DNA of 64,000 nucleotides from the NCBI RefSeq assembly GCF_008365375.1, contig NZ_QOKW01000014.1, positions 1-64,000 of the forward strand. Reading direction: 5' to 3'. The translations under genes and the position numbers were made by a program. This stretch comes from Roseomonas genomospecies 6 (GTDB lineage Bacteria; Pseudomonadota; Alphaproteobacteria; Azospirillales; Azospirillaceae). Under the pieces are notes generated by a model. The model ran no database searches. It had not been told where the DNA came from and saw only the letters and a program-made list of their open reading frames with translations. This document shows, piece after piece, positions 7,773 to 18,352 of this stretch (the stretch's first letter is position 1; every line of letters begins with the position of its first letter).

Positions 7773-8942
7773 ATGTTCACGGCCAAAATCCTTCTTCTCG
7801 GCTCGGGCGAACTCGGGAAGGAGTTCGTCATCGCCGCCAAGCGCCTCGGCTGCGAGGTCGTCGCCTGCGACAGCTACGCCAACGCCCCGGCGATGCAGGT
7901 GGCCGACGCGGCGGAGGTCTTCTCCATGCTCGACGCGGACGCCCTGCGCGCGGCCATCGCGAAGCACAAGCCGGACTTCATCGTGCCGGAGGTCGAGGCC
8001 ATCCGCACCGAGGTGCTGCACGAGTTCGAGGACGCCGGCCTGACCGTCGTCCCCTCCGCCCGCGCCGCCACCATGACGATGAACCGCGACCGCATCCGCG
8101 AGGTCGCCGCGGTGGAGCTGGGCCTGCGCACCTCCAAGTACCGCTACGCCGAAAGCCTGGAGGAGGTGATCGCCGGGGCGGAGCACACCGGCCTGCCCTG
8201 CGTCATCAAGCCGGTCATGTCCTCCTCCGGCAAGGGGCAGAGCACCGTCCGGACCGCCGACGAGCTTGAGGCCGCCTGGACCTACGCCGTCGCCAACATG
8301 CGCGGCGACCGCCGGAAGGTCATCGTCGAGGAGTTCGTGCCCTTCGAGTACGAAATCACCCTGCTGACCGTCCGCACCCGCGAGGGCATCCTGTTCTGCG
8401 AACCCATCGGTCATCGGCAGGAGCGCGGCGACTATCAGGAATCCTGGCAGCCGGTGCCGATGCCCGCCGCCCTGCTGGACGACGCCAAGGCGATGGCGGC
8501 GAAGGTCGTGGACAATCTCGGCGGCTACGGCATCTTCGGGGTGGAGTTCTTCGTCACGAAGGACGAGATGGTCTTCTCCGAATTGTCGCCGCGCCCGCAC
8601 GACACCGGCATGGTGACCCTGCTGTCGCAGAACCTGTCGGAGTTCGACCTGCACGCCCGCGCCATCCTGGGACTGCCGATCCCGGCCATCCGCGTGCATG
8701 GTCCGTCCGCCTCCGCCGTCATCCTGGCAGACCGTGAGGCGGAGCGCTTCGCCATCGAAGGCTTGGCCGACGCCATGCGCGTCGGCAGCGCGGAGCATGA
8801 CGTGGACGTGCGCCTGTTCGGCAAGCCGACGACCCGCAAGAACCGCCGCATGGGCGTGGCGCTCGCCGCCGGCACCGACACCGACGACGCCCGCGAACGG
8901 GCACTGAAGGCGGCTTCGGCGGTGTCCATCCGCTACGAGTAG
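7773..8942 (+). CDS. purT: formate-dependent phosphoribosylglycinamide formyltransferase
   Basis: 389 residues. An ATP-grasp enzyme that makes formyl-GAR from GAR, formate and ATP in purine synthesis, independent of folate. The ATG at 7773 begins MFTAKILLLGSGELGKEF, the standard N-terminus. The ATP-grasp core includes CVIKPVMSSSGKGQS (about 150-165), VEEFVPFEYEITLL and the metal-binding GVEFFV ... ELSPRPHDTGMVTL. Full length and no anomalies. Its last 10 bases overlap the end of the convergent DUF1116 gene. Confidence 0.96.
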   Translation: MFTAKILLLGSGELGKEFVIAAKRLGCEVVACDSYANAPAMQVADAAEVFSMLDADALRAAIAKHKPDFIVPEVEAIRTEVLHEFEDAGLTVVPSARAATMTMNRDRIREVAAVELGLRTSKYRYAESLEEVIAGAEHTGLPCVIKPVMSSSGKGQSTVRTADELEAAWTYAVANMRGDRRKVIVEEFVPFEYEITLLTVRTREGILFCEPIGHRQERGDYQESWQPVPMPAALLDDAKAMAAKVVDNLGGYGIFGVEFFVTKDEMVFSELSPRPHDTGMVTLLSQNLSEFDLHARAILGLPIPAIRVHGPSASAVILADREAERFAIEGLADAMRVGSAEHDVDVRLFGKPTTRKNRRMGVALAAGTDTDDARERALKAASAVSIRYE

Positions 8943-10096
8943 GCGGGCGGCTCCAGCGCGGCCACCGCGTCGGCGTGGCAGGAGGGCGGGTGCCAGGCGA
9001 TGCCCCGCCCGACGATCCCGTCCTCCCCCGCCGCGTGCAGGGCCGCCAGACAGACCGGCGGGACGGGACCGCCACGCAGCACGGCGCGCGAGTCCAGCCC
9101 GACGCGGCGCCGGTAGACGGGATGCTCGGCGCAGAGCAGCCGGTCCGCCGCCGCGATGGCCGTTTCGGCGGCAGCACCCAATTCCGCCCGCAGCAGCGGC
9201 GCGGCGTCGAGCGCCAGCGCGCCGAACCCCACGGCGTCGATGACGGCGCTGTCTCCAATGGCGGGCAGGCGCGGGCGGGGCACGCCGATATCGGGTCCCT
9301 GCGGGGCGGCCACGGGCGCGCTCGCCCAGACTTTTCCACCCGACAGGCGCAGGCCGAAACGCACCCCGTTGCCGCCCGCCGCCGTCACCAGCGCCGCCCC
9401 CGGCACCCCGTCGGCGGCCAGCATCATCGCCTTGCAGGCGGCCATCCACGGGTTGAGGAAGAACTGTCCGGCCTCTTTCAGGAAGGCGCAGACCTCGCCG
9501 GTCCCGCCCAGCCGCGACACCAGCGTGTCGGTCAGCAGCGCCGAGGCCACCCCGACGCGCCCGTGCAACTCGTCCCCCTGCTCCATCGCCTCGCGGGCGA
9601 TGCGCGACAGTTCCACCGGTCCGACCCCGGCCAGCGCCGGCCCGACAGCACCGTGCAGCCGACGCAGCCGCTCCACCACAGCCCCGCTGACGATGCCGAA
9701 GCGCAGGGCGGGGCCGCCGCCCTCGTTGAGCGGGCTGTAGGCGCGAACGCCGGAGCCGCCCGCATCCTCCACCACATGCAGCCACATCGACCGCGACACG
9801 ACAGCGGCCAACGGCGTGACCACGCCCATGTCCTGCGCCGGGCGCAAGGTCACGGCGCCGCTCAGCACCAGCGCGCGGGCCTCTTCCACGCCGCCGGCCA
9901 TGCCTTCGAACAGCAGCGCCGCCGCGGCGGCGTTGAGGATCGGCGGGCAAATCTCCGCCGGATCGGCGAAGGGCGGCCCGGCGTGCAGCAGCGTGCGGCG
10001 GTCCAGCCCGATGCGGTCTCCGGCGGTTCCGGTCTCCGTCCACACCGGCACGGCGGCCAGCATCCGCTCCACGGCCTGCGCGGTGGCGTCGTTCAT
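8933..10096 (-). CDS. DUF1116 family protein (AllG/YlbE-like)
   Basis: 387 residues. The DUF1116 family includes E. coli YlbE (AllG), a subunit of the oxamate carbamoyltransferase complex. Family marks seen: DRRTLLHAGPP, AALLFEGMA, LNEGGGPALRFG, MEQGDELHGR, FFLNPWMAACKA and a late GIAWH. The start at 10096 has AAGGA about 10 bases upstream; a more upstream ATG at 10117 falls next to a repeat. FdrA and AllH partners are not in the window, so oxamate carbamoyltransfer is only a suggestion, strengthened by the GGT, DUF3225 and amidase genes in the same block. Confidence 0.8.
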   Translation of the reverse strand: MNDATAQAVERMLAAVPVWTETGTAGDRIGLDRRTLLHAGPPFADPAEICPPILNAAAAALLFEGMAGGVEEARALVLSGAVTLRPAQDMGVVTPLAAVVSRSMWLHVVEDAGGSGVRAYSPLNEGGGPALRFGIVSGAVVERLRRLHGAVGPALAGVGPVELSRIAREAMEQGDELHGRVGVASALLTDTLVSRLGGTGEVCAFLKEAGQFFLNPWMAACKAMMLAADGVPGAALVTAAGGNGVRFGLRLSGGKVWASAPVAAPQGPDIGVPRPRLPAIGDSAVIDAVGFGALALDAAPLLRAELGAAAETAIAAADRLLCAEHPVYRRRVGLDSRAVLRGGPVPPVCLAALHAAGEDGIVGRGIAWHPPSCHADAVAALEPPAYS

Positions 10097-10118
10097 CGCG
10101 TGTGTCCTTGCGTTCAAT

Positions 10119-10259
10119 CCCTCTCCCGCCCCGGGAGAGGGTGCCCGCGCAGCGGGCGGGTGAGGGTCGTGCGAGGATCGAGGTGCTGATCGTTGGCGGC
10201 ACCCTCACCCTCCCACCGCTTCGCGGCGGGTCCCTCCCTCTCCCGGGGCGGGAGAGGGG
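10119..10259. repeat. family A palindromic intergenic repeat
   Basis: Outer arms CCCTCTCCCGCCCCGGGAG and its complement CTCCCGGGGCGGGAGAGGG, inner arms GGGTGAGGGTCG / CGGCACCCTCACCC, and a central GAGGATCGAGGTGCTGATC. It separates the MarR gene from the DUF1116 gene. The same structure occurs at 12430, 20274 and 49648. Confidence 0.88.
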
Positions 10260-10268
10260 AGTTTTGCA

Positions 10269-10754
10269 TCACGGCAAATGCAGCGGGGCGCGCCCGTAGC
10301 CGTTGCTGGCGTCCACCAGATGCAGCAGGTGGCGCAGGAAGACCGCCCGGTCCTCCTTCGGCAGGGGCGCGATGGTGCGGTCGTGGGCGCGCTGCGCCTT
10401 CTTGTCCATGCGGCGCAGCAGCTTCCGGCCCTCCGCGGTGATGGCGGCCAGCTTCATGCGCTTGTCCACCGGGCTGGCCCGGCGCTGGATCAGCCCGCGT
10501 TCGGCCAGCCGCGCCAGTACACCGGCGGTGGTCGTGCGGTCGATGCCGATCTGGGCGCCCAGCGTCACCTGATCCAGGTCGGGGCGTTCCGCCAGGGCGG
10601 TCAGCACGCTGTACTGGACGGGGGTGATGTTGAACTCCGCGCACTCCTCCATGAACATGGCGACATGGATCTGGTGCAGGCGGCGGATCAGGAATCCGGG
10701 ACGCTCCGCCAGGACGCGGTACGCCTCTTCGATCAGGGGGTCGTCTAATGTCAT
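10269..10754 (-). CDS. MarR-family transcriptional regulator
   Basis: 161 residues, normal MarR size. The winged helix is visible as QVTLGAQIGIDRTTTAGVLARLAERGLIQRR (about 60-90), followed by the wing DKRMKLAAITAEGRKLL. N- and C-terminal helices form the dimer interface. It is the distal gene of the minus-strand catabolic block, behind the HpxZ-like and amidase genes, so it is a candidate regulator for them. The ligand is unknown; MarR proteins of this type usually sense an aromatic or a pathway metabolite. Confidence 0.85.
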   Translation of the reverse strand: MTLDDPLIEEAYRVLAERPGFLIRRLHQIHVAMFMEECAEFNITPVQYSVLTALAERPDLDQVTLGAQIGIDRTTTAGVLARLAERGLIQRRASPVDKRMKLAAITAEGRKLLRRMDKKAQRAHDRTIAPLPKEDRAVFLRHLLHLVDASNGYGRAPLHLP

Positions 10755-10850
10755 CGCGGGCGGTCCGTCGGAGCGGGTTTGGGAAATCGGCTGTCAGAGA
10801 GGATGGCGGCGGGCCGGAGGATCGGCAACCGGGGCGGAAGGACGCGGCCC

Positions 10851-11231
10851 TCAGCCCATCAGCGACACATGCGCCGCGACGATCCGCCAGCCCTCCGGCA
10901 TGCGGACCCAGGTGTGGCTCTGCCGCCCGACGCGCTCCGTGGAGGGGCGCGTGAACTCGGTGTTGGCGGTCGCCATGCCGCGGCCATAGGTGGTGATGAC
11001 GGTGTTCCGCAACACCCGATCCAGCCCCGCCGCCGGGCGGCCCTGGCGGAAGGCGGCGATGGCGTCGTAGCCGTACAGATTCTCCCCCACGCCGTAGCGC
11101 AGGGTCGCGGGGTGGTTCCAGAACAGCTCGTCCAGAACCGCCACGTCGTTGCCGGTCAGCGCGCGCTCGTAACGCTCGAAAGCGGCGGTGACCTCGGCCA
11201 CCACCTCGGGGATGTTGATCTCAGGCGTCAT
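10851..11231 (-). CDS. HpxZ/AtzH-like protein (DUF3225, NTF2-like fold)
   Basis: 126 residues. Features of the DUF3225 family of oxalurate and cyanurate catabolic clusters: [41 protein letters not shown] and a C-terminal [27 protein letters not shown]2-like fold predicted. The start at 11231 overlaps the end of the amidase gene by four bases (ATGA), a pairing often seen for hpxZ/atzH with AtzE-type amidases. The exact reaction of this protein is not settled by sequence. Confidence 0.82.
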   Translation of the reverse strand: MTPEINIPEVVAEVTAAFERYERALTGNDVAVLDELFWNHPATLRYGVGENLYGYDAIAAFRQGRPAAGLDRVLRNTVITTYGRGMATANTEFTRPSTERVGRQSHTWVRMPEGWRIVAAHVSLMG

Positions 11232-12397
11232 GGGAAGAGGTCCTCGGCAATGGCCAGCAGCGCGGAATCGCTGCCGCGCGGGCCGATCAGCGACAGGCCG
11301 AGCGGGCAGCCGTCCAGCCGCGCCGCCGGAATGGAGATTTGCGGCAGACCGGCCAGACCGGCGGGGCACAGGATCGCCAGCGCCTGTCCGCGCTCCGCGT
11401 CCACCGCCGCCCCCGACGAGCCGCGCAGCGGTGCGATGCCCGGCGCGCTGGGCAGGACGATCAGCCCGTCCGCCCCCAGAAGACCGTCCATCCGCTGACG
11501 GATGCCCTCCCGCGTCTCCGCCGCCGCGCGGGCCAGAGCGGGGTCGAGCGTGGCCGCCGCGGCGAAGCGGTCGCGCACGCCCGGCCCGAAGGCGGGCTTC
11601 ACCGCTTCGATCCAGGCGCCGTGCGCCGCCCAGGCTTCGGCGGCCTGGAGCGTCTGGAAGACCGGGCGCCACCGCTCCAGCCCTTCGGGGGCCAGCGTCA
11701 CGGCGTCCGCGCCCCCGAACCGCTCCCGCAGCCGGTCCACAGCCGGGGCAAGTGCGTCGCGCACCGCCTCTCCCGCCACCGCGAAGGCGTCCTCGGCGAC
11801 CAGCAGGCGGCGGAACGCCGGGGCGGGCGCCGGGGGCAGCAGCACCGCTCCGACGCGGCGGAGCAGCGCCGCGTCCCGCGCGAACCAGCCCACCGTGTCG
11901 AAGCTCGGCGCCAGCGGAACGGAGCCGTCCAGCGGAACCGTCCCATGGGTGGGACGGATGCCGTAGAGGCCGCAATAGCTGGCCGGCAGGCGGATCGAGC
12001 CGCCGGTGTCCGTCCCGATGGCGAAATCCACCGCCCCGCCCGCGACCGCGGAGGCCGACCCGCTGGAGGACCCGCCGGGGATGCGGCCCGGCGCCTGCGG
12101 ATTCTCCGGCGTGCCGTAATGGGCGTTCTCGCCGGCCAGGCTCCAGGCCAGTTCGTCGGTCAGCGTCTTGCCGGCGACGCGCGCCCCGGCGTCCAGCAGG
12201 CGCTGCACGGCGGGCGCCGTCGCCTGCGGGACATCGTGCGTGCGCAGCCAATCCGGGTTGCCCGCCCCGGTGGGAAGGCCCGCGATATGGAACAGATCCT
12301 TCACCGCGAAGCGCAGCCCGGCCAGCGGGCCGTCCGCGGCTCCGGCGACCTCGGTCAGGCCATGGGGTACGAAGGCGTTCAGGGGGTCGTTCGGCAT
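11228..12397 (-). CDS. amidase-signature hydrolase, AMI1-like
   Basis: 389 residues, shorter than AtzE or GatA. The Ser-cisSer-Lys triad is complete: K33 in AVKD, S110 in GGSSSGS and S134 in [10 protein letters not shown]. The spacings (77 and 24 residues) are those of plant AMI1 (K36, S113, S137), and segments [17 protein letters not shown] and [11 protein letters not shown] also follow the AMI1/Toc64 pattern. Substrates of that group include indole-3-acetamide and other amides. The downstream HpxZ-like gene argues instead for a ureide or oxamate-type substrate. Cytoplasmic, no signal peptide. Confidence 0.88.
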   Translation of the reverse strand: MPNDPLNAFVPHGLTEVAGAADGPLAGLRFAVKDLFHIAGLPTGAGNPDWLRTHDVPQATAPAVQRLLDAGARVAGKTLTDELAWSLAGENAHYGTPENPQAPGRIPGGSSSGSASAVAGGAVDFAIGTDTGGSIRLPASYCGLYGIRPTHGTVPLDGSVPLAPSFDTVGWFARDAALLRRVGAVLLPPAPAPAFRRLLVAEDAFAVAGEAVRDALAPAVDRLRERFGGADAVTLAPEGLERWRPVFQTLQAAEAWAAHGAWIEAVKPAFGPGVRDRFAAAATLDPALARAAAETREGIRQRMDGLLGADGLIVLPSAPGIAPLRGSSGAAVDAERGQALAILCPAGLAGLPQISIPAARLDGCPLGLSLIGPRGSDSALLAIAEDLFP

Positions 12398-12429
12398 GAT
12401 GCTATGGTGGGTCTCGTCAGGGTTCCAAT

Positions 12430-12567
12430 CCCTCTCCCGCCCCGGGAGAGGGTGCCCGCGAAGCGGGCGGGTGAGGGTCGTACAAGGATCAAGGCGCTGC
12501 TCCTGTCCGCACCCTCACCCTCCCATGCTGCGCATGGGCCCCTCCCTCTCCCGGGGCGGGAGAGGGG
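12430..12567. repeat. family A palindromic intergenic repeat
   Basis: Outer arms CCCTCTCCCGCCCCGGGAG and CTCCCGGGGCGGGAGAGGG, inner arms GGGTGAGGGTCG / GCACCCTCACCC; central part ACAAGGATCAAGGCGCTGCTC. It abuts the stop codon of the CoxG-like gene and separates the molybdenum hydroxylase genes from the amidase unit. Confidence 0.88.
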
Positions 12568-13176
12568 TTATCGGGTTCGGCTGTGGTTGTCTTGCAGGGA
12601 GCGGTTGCCGAAGAGGCCACGCAGCCAATCCTTCAGCATTACCCACAGCAGGTTGCCGGCGTTCAATTCCTTGGCGGGTGCCGGAGGGGCCTCCGGAGCC
12701 GCCTCCGCAACCTCCTCCACCGGTGCCGTCGCGGCGAGCTTGGCTTCCAGGTTCCGGGCGAATTCGGCGGTCAGGCGGTTGGCGATCTCCTGCACGATGG
12801 CGCCTCGGCTGAACTGGGCCAGGACGCCGGTCAGGGTGAAATCGACGGTCAGGTCGATGCGCGTGCCCGCCCCCTCCTCCAGCACCGCGAAGGTCACGTC
12901 GGCCTTGGCGCGGGAGTTGTTCTTGGGGTCCGTGCCCTGGCCGTGGATGACGCCGGTGTGGGTCGCCTCGTCCATCGTCAGCGCGCCCTCGCCCGCGAAG
13001 GCGGCGGCGATGGGGCCGAGCTTCACGCGCATTTGCCCGAAGATGCGGTCGCCCTCGCGCGGTTTGGTCAGCGAGGCGCCGGGCATGCAGGAAATCACCT
13101 GCTCCACGTCGCCCAGCAGCGGCCAGACGCGGGCACGCGGGAAGTTGACGGCAAGGGTCTGGGTCATGGTCGGCAT
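12568..13176 (-). CDS. CoxG-like SRPBCC family protein
   Basis: 202 residues. The CoxG domain (about 1-150) begins with the typical FPRARVWPLLGDVEQVISCMPGA and includes MRVKLGPIAAAFAGEG. CoxG proteins help assemble or anchor CO-dehydrogenase-type molybdenum hydroxylases at the membrane. A Pro/Ala-rich linker leads to a hydrophobic C-terminal tail (NLLWVMLKDWLRGLFG) that could be a membrane anchor. The start at 13176 is 4 bases after the small-subunit stop, with GGGG upstream. It closes the L-M-S gene set, which supports a maturation role. Confidence 0.85.
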   Translation of the reverse strand: MPTMTQTLAVNFPRARVWPLLGDVEQVISCMPGASLTKPREGDRIFGQMRVKLGPIAAAFAGEGALTMDEATHTGVIHGQGTDPKNNSRAKADVTFAVLEEGAGTRIDLTVDFTLTGVLAQFSRGAIVQEIANRLTAEFARNLEAKLAATAPVEEVAEAAPEAPPAPAKELNAGNLLWVMLKDWLRGLFGNRSLQDNHSRTR

Positions 13177-13180
13177 GGGC

Positions 13181-13665
<485 letters not shown>

Positions 13666-13669
<4 letters not shown>

Positions 13670-14478
13670 GACATCACCTGCGCGATGGCGCGCTTCAGCG
13701 CGACGGTGTGGGTCCGAAGGGCGATGGGGTCGTCGGCAGCAGGGCTTCCGGCGAGGTGCACGGCCATGGCCGCCTCGGTGCAGCCGCCCTCGATCAGGGC
13801 CGGGCCGTCGATCACCACCGGTTTGCCGGAGGTCGCCCCGGCGACGCAGCGCTGCACGCCGCGGGCCGGGTCGATCAGCACCGCCCCGGTGGCGTGGGAG
13901 AACTCGCCGGTCTTGCGACAGACCTTATAGTAGCCCCAGCGCGCCCGGTCGGACAGGGCGGGCACATGGATCTCCGCGACGATCTCGCCCGGATGCAAGG
14001 CCGTCTCGAAGACGCCCAGGATGAAATCGGTCATCGGCACGCTGCGCCGCCCGCCCGAACCGGCGATCACCACGTCGGCGCCGAGCGCGGTCAGGACGTT
14101 CACCCAGTCCGCCGCCGGGTCGGCGTGGGCGAGGCTGCCGCCGATGGTGCCGCGGTTGCGCACCGCGCGGTAGGCGATCACCGCCGCTACGCTGGGAAGC
14201 ACGCCGCGCGTCACGTCCGGATAGTCGCCGTCCTCCAGCCGCGCGTGGGTGACGCAAGCCCCGATCACCAGCCGGTCGCCCTCCCGGCGGATCGCCTGAA
14301 GCTCGGCGATGCGGGTGATGTCCACCAGCAGTTCCGGCTGGGCCAGCCGCAGGTTCAGCATGGGGCCGAGCGACTGCGACCCGGCCACCGGCCGCACCAT
14401 CACGTCCTCGCGCGACAGAAGCTCCAGCGCCTCGGCCAGCGTCGCCGGCTGCGCGTAGTCGAAATCGACCGCCTTCAT
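13666..14478 (-). CDS. molybdenum hydroxylase FAD-binding medium subunit (CoxM-like)
   Basis: 270 residues. FAD_binding_5 domain with the flavin loop PVAGSQSLGPMLNLRLAQP (about 35-52) and the second flavin motif RNRGTIGGSLAHADPAAD, then a CO_deh_flav_C domain from about 170. Start at 14478, overlapping the stop of the large-subunit gene by four bases. Completes the three-subunit enzyme with the genes either side. Confidence 0.93.
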
Positions 14479-16832
14479 GCCGCACCCCGCTCGCCCGCGA
14501 TGGCGGAGAGAATGACCTCCGGCGTCATCGGCGCGTTCGTCACGATGACTCCCAGCGGCTTCAGCGCGTCGTTGATGGCGTTGCAAATCGCGGCAGGCGG
14601 GGCGATGGCGCCGCCCTCGCCGATGCCCTTTACGCCGAACTCGGTGTAGGGGGAGGGCGTCAGCATGTGGATGATCCTTACGTGCGGGACCTCGGTGAAT
14701 CCGGGGATCAGATAATCCGCGAAGGTGGAGGCGAGCGGCTGGCCCTCCGCGTCGTAGGGCATCCGCTCGTACAGCGCGGTGCCGACGCCCTGGGCGACGC
14801 CGCCGTAGATCTGGCCATCGACGACCATCGGGTTGACCATGGTCCCGGCGTCCTCGACCACCACGTAGTCGAGGATTTCGACCTGCCCGATCTCCGGGTC
14901 CACGGCCACCGCCACGGCGTGGGTGGCGTAGGAGAAGGTGCCGTGATCGCTGCCCGGCTTGTAGCCGGCGGTGACCTCCAGCCCGCTCCGGTCCACGTCC
15001 GCAGGGAGAAGCTGCGGCGCGCGGTACCAGGTGTGGGCGATCTCGCGGATGGACACCGCGGCGGCCCCGGCCTTCACCGAACCGCCTTCCAGAACCACGC
15101 CTTCCGGCCCGGCCTGCATCAGGTGCGCGCCGATCTTGCGCAGCCGTTCGGCCAGCGTGCGGCAGGCGGTGGCGACGGCGCCGCCGGCCATGACCATGCT
15201 GCGCGACCCCCAGGTGCCCGTCGAATAGGGCGTCAGGCCGGTGTCGCCGTGCACCAGCTTGATCTTCTCCAGCGGGATGCCCAGCACCTCGTGGGCGACC
15301 TGGGCGAAGGTGGTCTCCATGCTCTGGCCGTGCGACTGCACGCCGACGCGCAGCTCCAGCCCGCCGTCCGGGGTGATGCGGGCCTGCGCCTGCTCGTGCC
15401 CCGGCACCATGGGGATGCCCCAGCCGTGATAGACGGCGGTGCCGTGGGCCGACTGCTCGCAATAGGTGGCGAAGCCGACGCCGATCAGGCGCCCGTCCCG
15501 TTCCCCGGCCTTCTGGCGGGCGCGCCAGCCCTCAAGCTCGATGGCGGCGACGGCGCGGCGGACGGATTCGGGATAGTCGCCACTGTCGAAATGCTTCTTC
15601 GTCACGTTGTCGAAAGGCATCTTCTCCGGCGGGACGAGGTTTTCCAGCCGCACCTGCCACGGCTCCCGCCCGACGGCGTCGGCCACGGCGTCGATCATCT
15701 GCTCCATGGCGAAGCACACGCCGGTCCGCGCCACGCCGCGATAAGGCACGATGGGCGGCTTGTTGGTGCAGACGGAGAAGGTGCGGCAGCGGTAATGCGC
15801 GAAGTCGTAGGGGCCGGGCAGGATGCTGCCGACCTGCGCCGCCTCCAGGCAGGCGGAGAAGGGATAGACGGAGTAGGCCCCGGCATCGACCCAGGCGTCG
15901 GCCTCGATCCCCAGCAGCCGCCCGCGCGCGTCGGCGTAGGCGGTGATCTCGTAATGGTGTTCGCGGGCGTTGGCGGCGGCGACCAGATGCTCCCGCCGGT
16001 CCTCGGTCCAGCGGACGGGGCGGTCGAGGCGCATGGCGATCCAGGCGGCCACGATCTCCTCCGGCTGGAGCAGGCCCTTCCAGCCGAAGCCGCCGCCGAC
16101 GTCCGGCGCCACCACGCGGATCAAGCCCTGGTCGAGGTCCAGGCATTCCGACAGGCCGGCGCGCACGATGTGCGGCATCTGGGTGGAGGTGGTCAGGACG
16201 AGCTGTTCGACGTGGCGGTCCCAGTGGGCGACCACGCCCTTGCCCTCCAGCGGCACCATGCACTGGCGCGCCGTGCGGATGGTGCGCGACACCTTCACCG
16301 GGGCGGTGGCGGCGATCTCCGCGATGTTGCCGCCGGTGTTGGTCTCCAGGAACACGTTGTCCGGCCAGTGGTCGTGAACCTTCGGCGCGCCCGGCTTCAC
16401 CGCCTCCAGCATGTCGGAATTCACCGGAAGCTCGGCGTAATCGACGAAGACGGAGGCCGCGATGTCCTCGGCCTCGGCGCGGGTGGCGGCGACGCAGACG
16501 GCCACCGGCTCGCCCACGAAGCGCACCTTGCCGTCGGCCAGCGCCGGCTGCTCCGACACCTTGAAGCCGGGCAGTCCCGACACGGCGCGGATCGGCCTGA
16601 CGCCGCCCGCCGCCAGATCCGCCCAGGTGAAGACGGCGCCGCGGTGCTCCTCGGGGATCTCGATGCCGGTGATGGTGGCGTGGGCAACCGGGCTGCGCAC
16701 GAAGGCCAGTTCCTTCATGCCGACCAGGGCGATGTCGCCGACGAAGCGGCCCCGCCCGCGCAGCAGCCGGTCGTCCTCCTTGCGGCGAACCCGCGCGCCG
16801 ACACCGGAACCGGCGGTGCTAACCTCTGCCAT
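14475..16832 (-). CDS. xanthine dehydrogenase-family Mo-binding large subunit (CoxL-like)
   Basis: 785 residues, the normal size for the L subunit. Molybdopterin-binding motifs include GGFGWKG, and the catalytic Glu lies near the C-terminus in GVKGIGEGG. The active-site loop reads VPYRGVARTG, not the AYRCSFR of true CO dehydrogenase, so this is not a CODH; it should hydroxylate an organic substrate such as an N-heterocycle or aldehyde. It is 25 bases downstream of the Liv importer, suggesting the importer brings in its substrate. Nicotinate is one possibility given the nic genes at 31-36 kb. Confidence 0.9.
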   Translation of the reverse strand: MAEVSTAGSGVGARVRRKEDDRLLRGRGRFVGDIALVGMKELAFVRSPVAHATITGIEIPEEHRGAVFTWADLAAGGVRPIRAVSGLPGFKVSEQPALADGKVRFVGEPVAVCVAATRAEAEDIAASVFVDYAELPVNSDMLEAVKPGAPKVHDHWPDNVFLETNTGGNIAEIAATAPVKVSRTIRTARQCMVPLEGKGVVAHWDRHVEQLVLTTSTQMPHIVRAGLSECLDLDQGLIRVVAPDVGGGFGWKGLLQPEEIVAAWIAMRLDRPVRWTEDRREHLVAAANAREHHYEITAYADARGRLLGIEADAWVDAGAYSVYPFSACLEAAQVGSILPGPYDFAHYRCRTFSVCTNKPPIVPYRGVARTGVCFAMEQMIDAVADAVGREPWQVRLENLVPPEKMPFDNVTKKHFDSGDYPESVRRAVAAIELEGWRARQKAGERDGRLIGVGFATYCEQSAHGTAVYHGWGIPMVPGHEQAQARITPDGGLELRVGVQSHGQSMETTFAQVAHEVLGIPLEKIKLVHGDTGLTPYSTGTWGSRSMVMAGGAVATACRTLAERLRKIGAHLMQAGPEGVVLEGGSVKAGAAAVSIREIAHTWYRAPQLLPADVDRSGLEVTAGYKPGSDHGTFSYATHAVAVAVDPEIGQVEILDYVVVEDAGTMVNPMVVDGQIYGGVAQGVGTALYERMPYDAEGQPLASTFADYLIPGFTEVPHVRIIHMLTPSPYTEFGVKGIGEGGAIAPPAAICNAINDALKPLGVIVTNAPMTPEVILSAIAGERGAA

Positions 16833-16857
16833 TCCCTGACCCTCTCGTTCTTGTTTC

Positions 16858-17548
<691 letters not shown>

Positions 17549-17562
<14 letters not shown>

Positions 17563-18352
17563 GCTTCACCCCCTGGCCCAGATAGGCCTGGATCACGTCC
17601 GGGTTGGCGCGGATGACCTCCGGCCGGCCTTCCGCGATGATGCGCCCGTGGTTCAGCACCACCACGCGGTCGGAGATGGTCATCACCATGCGCATGTCGT
17701 GCTCGACCAGCAGGATGGTCACGCCGCGGTCGCGGATGCGCTGGACGACGCCCATGAAGGCCTCCGTCTCCGACGGGTTCAGCCCGGCGGCGGGTTCGTC
17801 CAGCAGCAGCAGCTTCGGGTCGGCGGCCAGCGCGATGGCGATGCCGAGCAACCGCTGCTCCCCGTAGGCGAGGTTGCCGGCCAGCTCGTCGGCGCGGTGC
17901 GACAGCCCGACGAAGGCCAGGATCTCCGCCACCGCCGCCCGCATCCGCTCCGTCTCCGCCCGCACGGAGGCGAGCCGCAGCAACGCCCCCCAGGTCTCCG
18001 CCCGGCCCTGCCGGTGCATCCCGGTCAGCACATTGTCGAAAACGGTGCAGCCGGCGAAGATGCTGGTGCGCTGGAAGGTGCGCACGACGCCCAGACCGGC
18101 GATGCGGTTGGAGGACAGGCGCGTCAGGTCGGTGCCGCGGAACAGCACCTTCCCGCCGGTCGGCTTCAGGAAGCCGGTGATGACGTTGAAGGCGGTCGTC
18201 TTGCCCGCCCCGTTGGGGCCGATCAGGCTGACGATTTCCCCCTCCGGCACGGCGAAGCTCATGGAGGCGATGGCGATCAGGCCGCTGAAATGCACGGCCA
18301 CCTCGCGCACTTCCAATATTGGGGCGTCAGCGGTGTCGAGGGCGAGGCTCAT
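17549..18352 (-). CDS. livG: branched-chain-type ABC transporter ATPase LivG
   Basis: 267 residues. Walker A GPNGAGKTT, a LivG-type Q-loop and helical insert (RTFQRTSIFAGCTVFDNV), signature LAYGEQRLL in place of the strict LSGGQ, Walker B LLLLDEPAAGLNP, and switch His in LVEHDM. Start at 18352 overlaps livM by four bases. Confidence 0.92.

Noticed and set aside
7566..10208. 880-codon minus-strand open frame spanning purT and the DUF1116 gene
   Set aside because: Runs antisense to purT and out of frame through the DUF1116 gene; no start signal and no recognisable domain.
10748..12399. Several plus-strand open frames opposite the amidase and HpxZ-like genes
   Set aside because: Arg/Pro-rich shadow frames with no domain, antisense to genes with intact catalytic motifs.
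14475..16832. True aerobic CO dehydrogenase large subunit
   Set aside because: The active-site loop lacks the Cys-containing AYRCSFR motif; it reads VPYRGVARTG.
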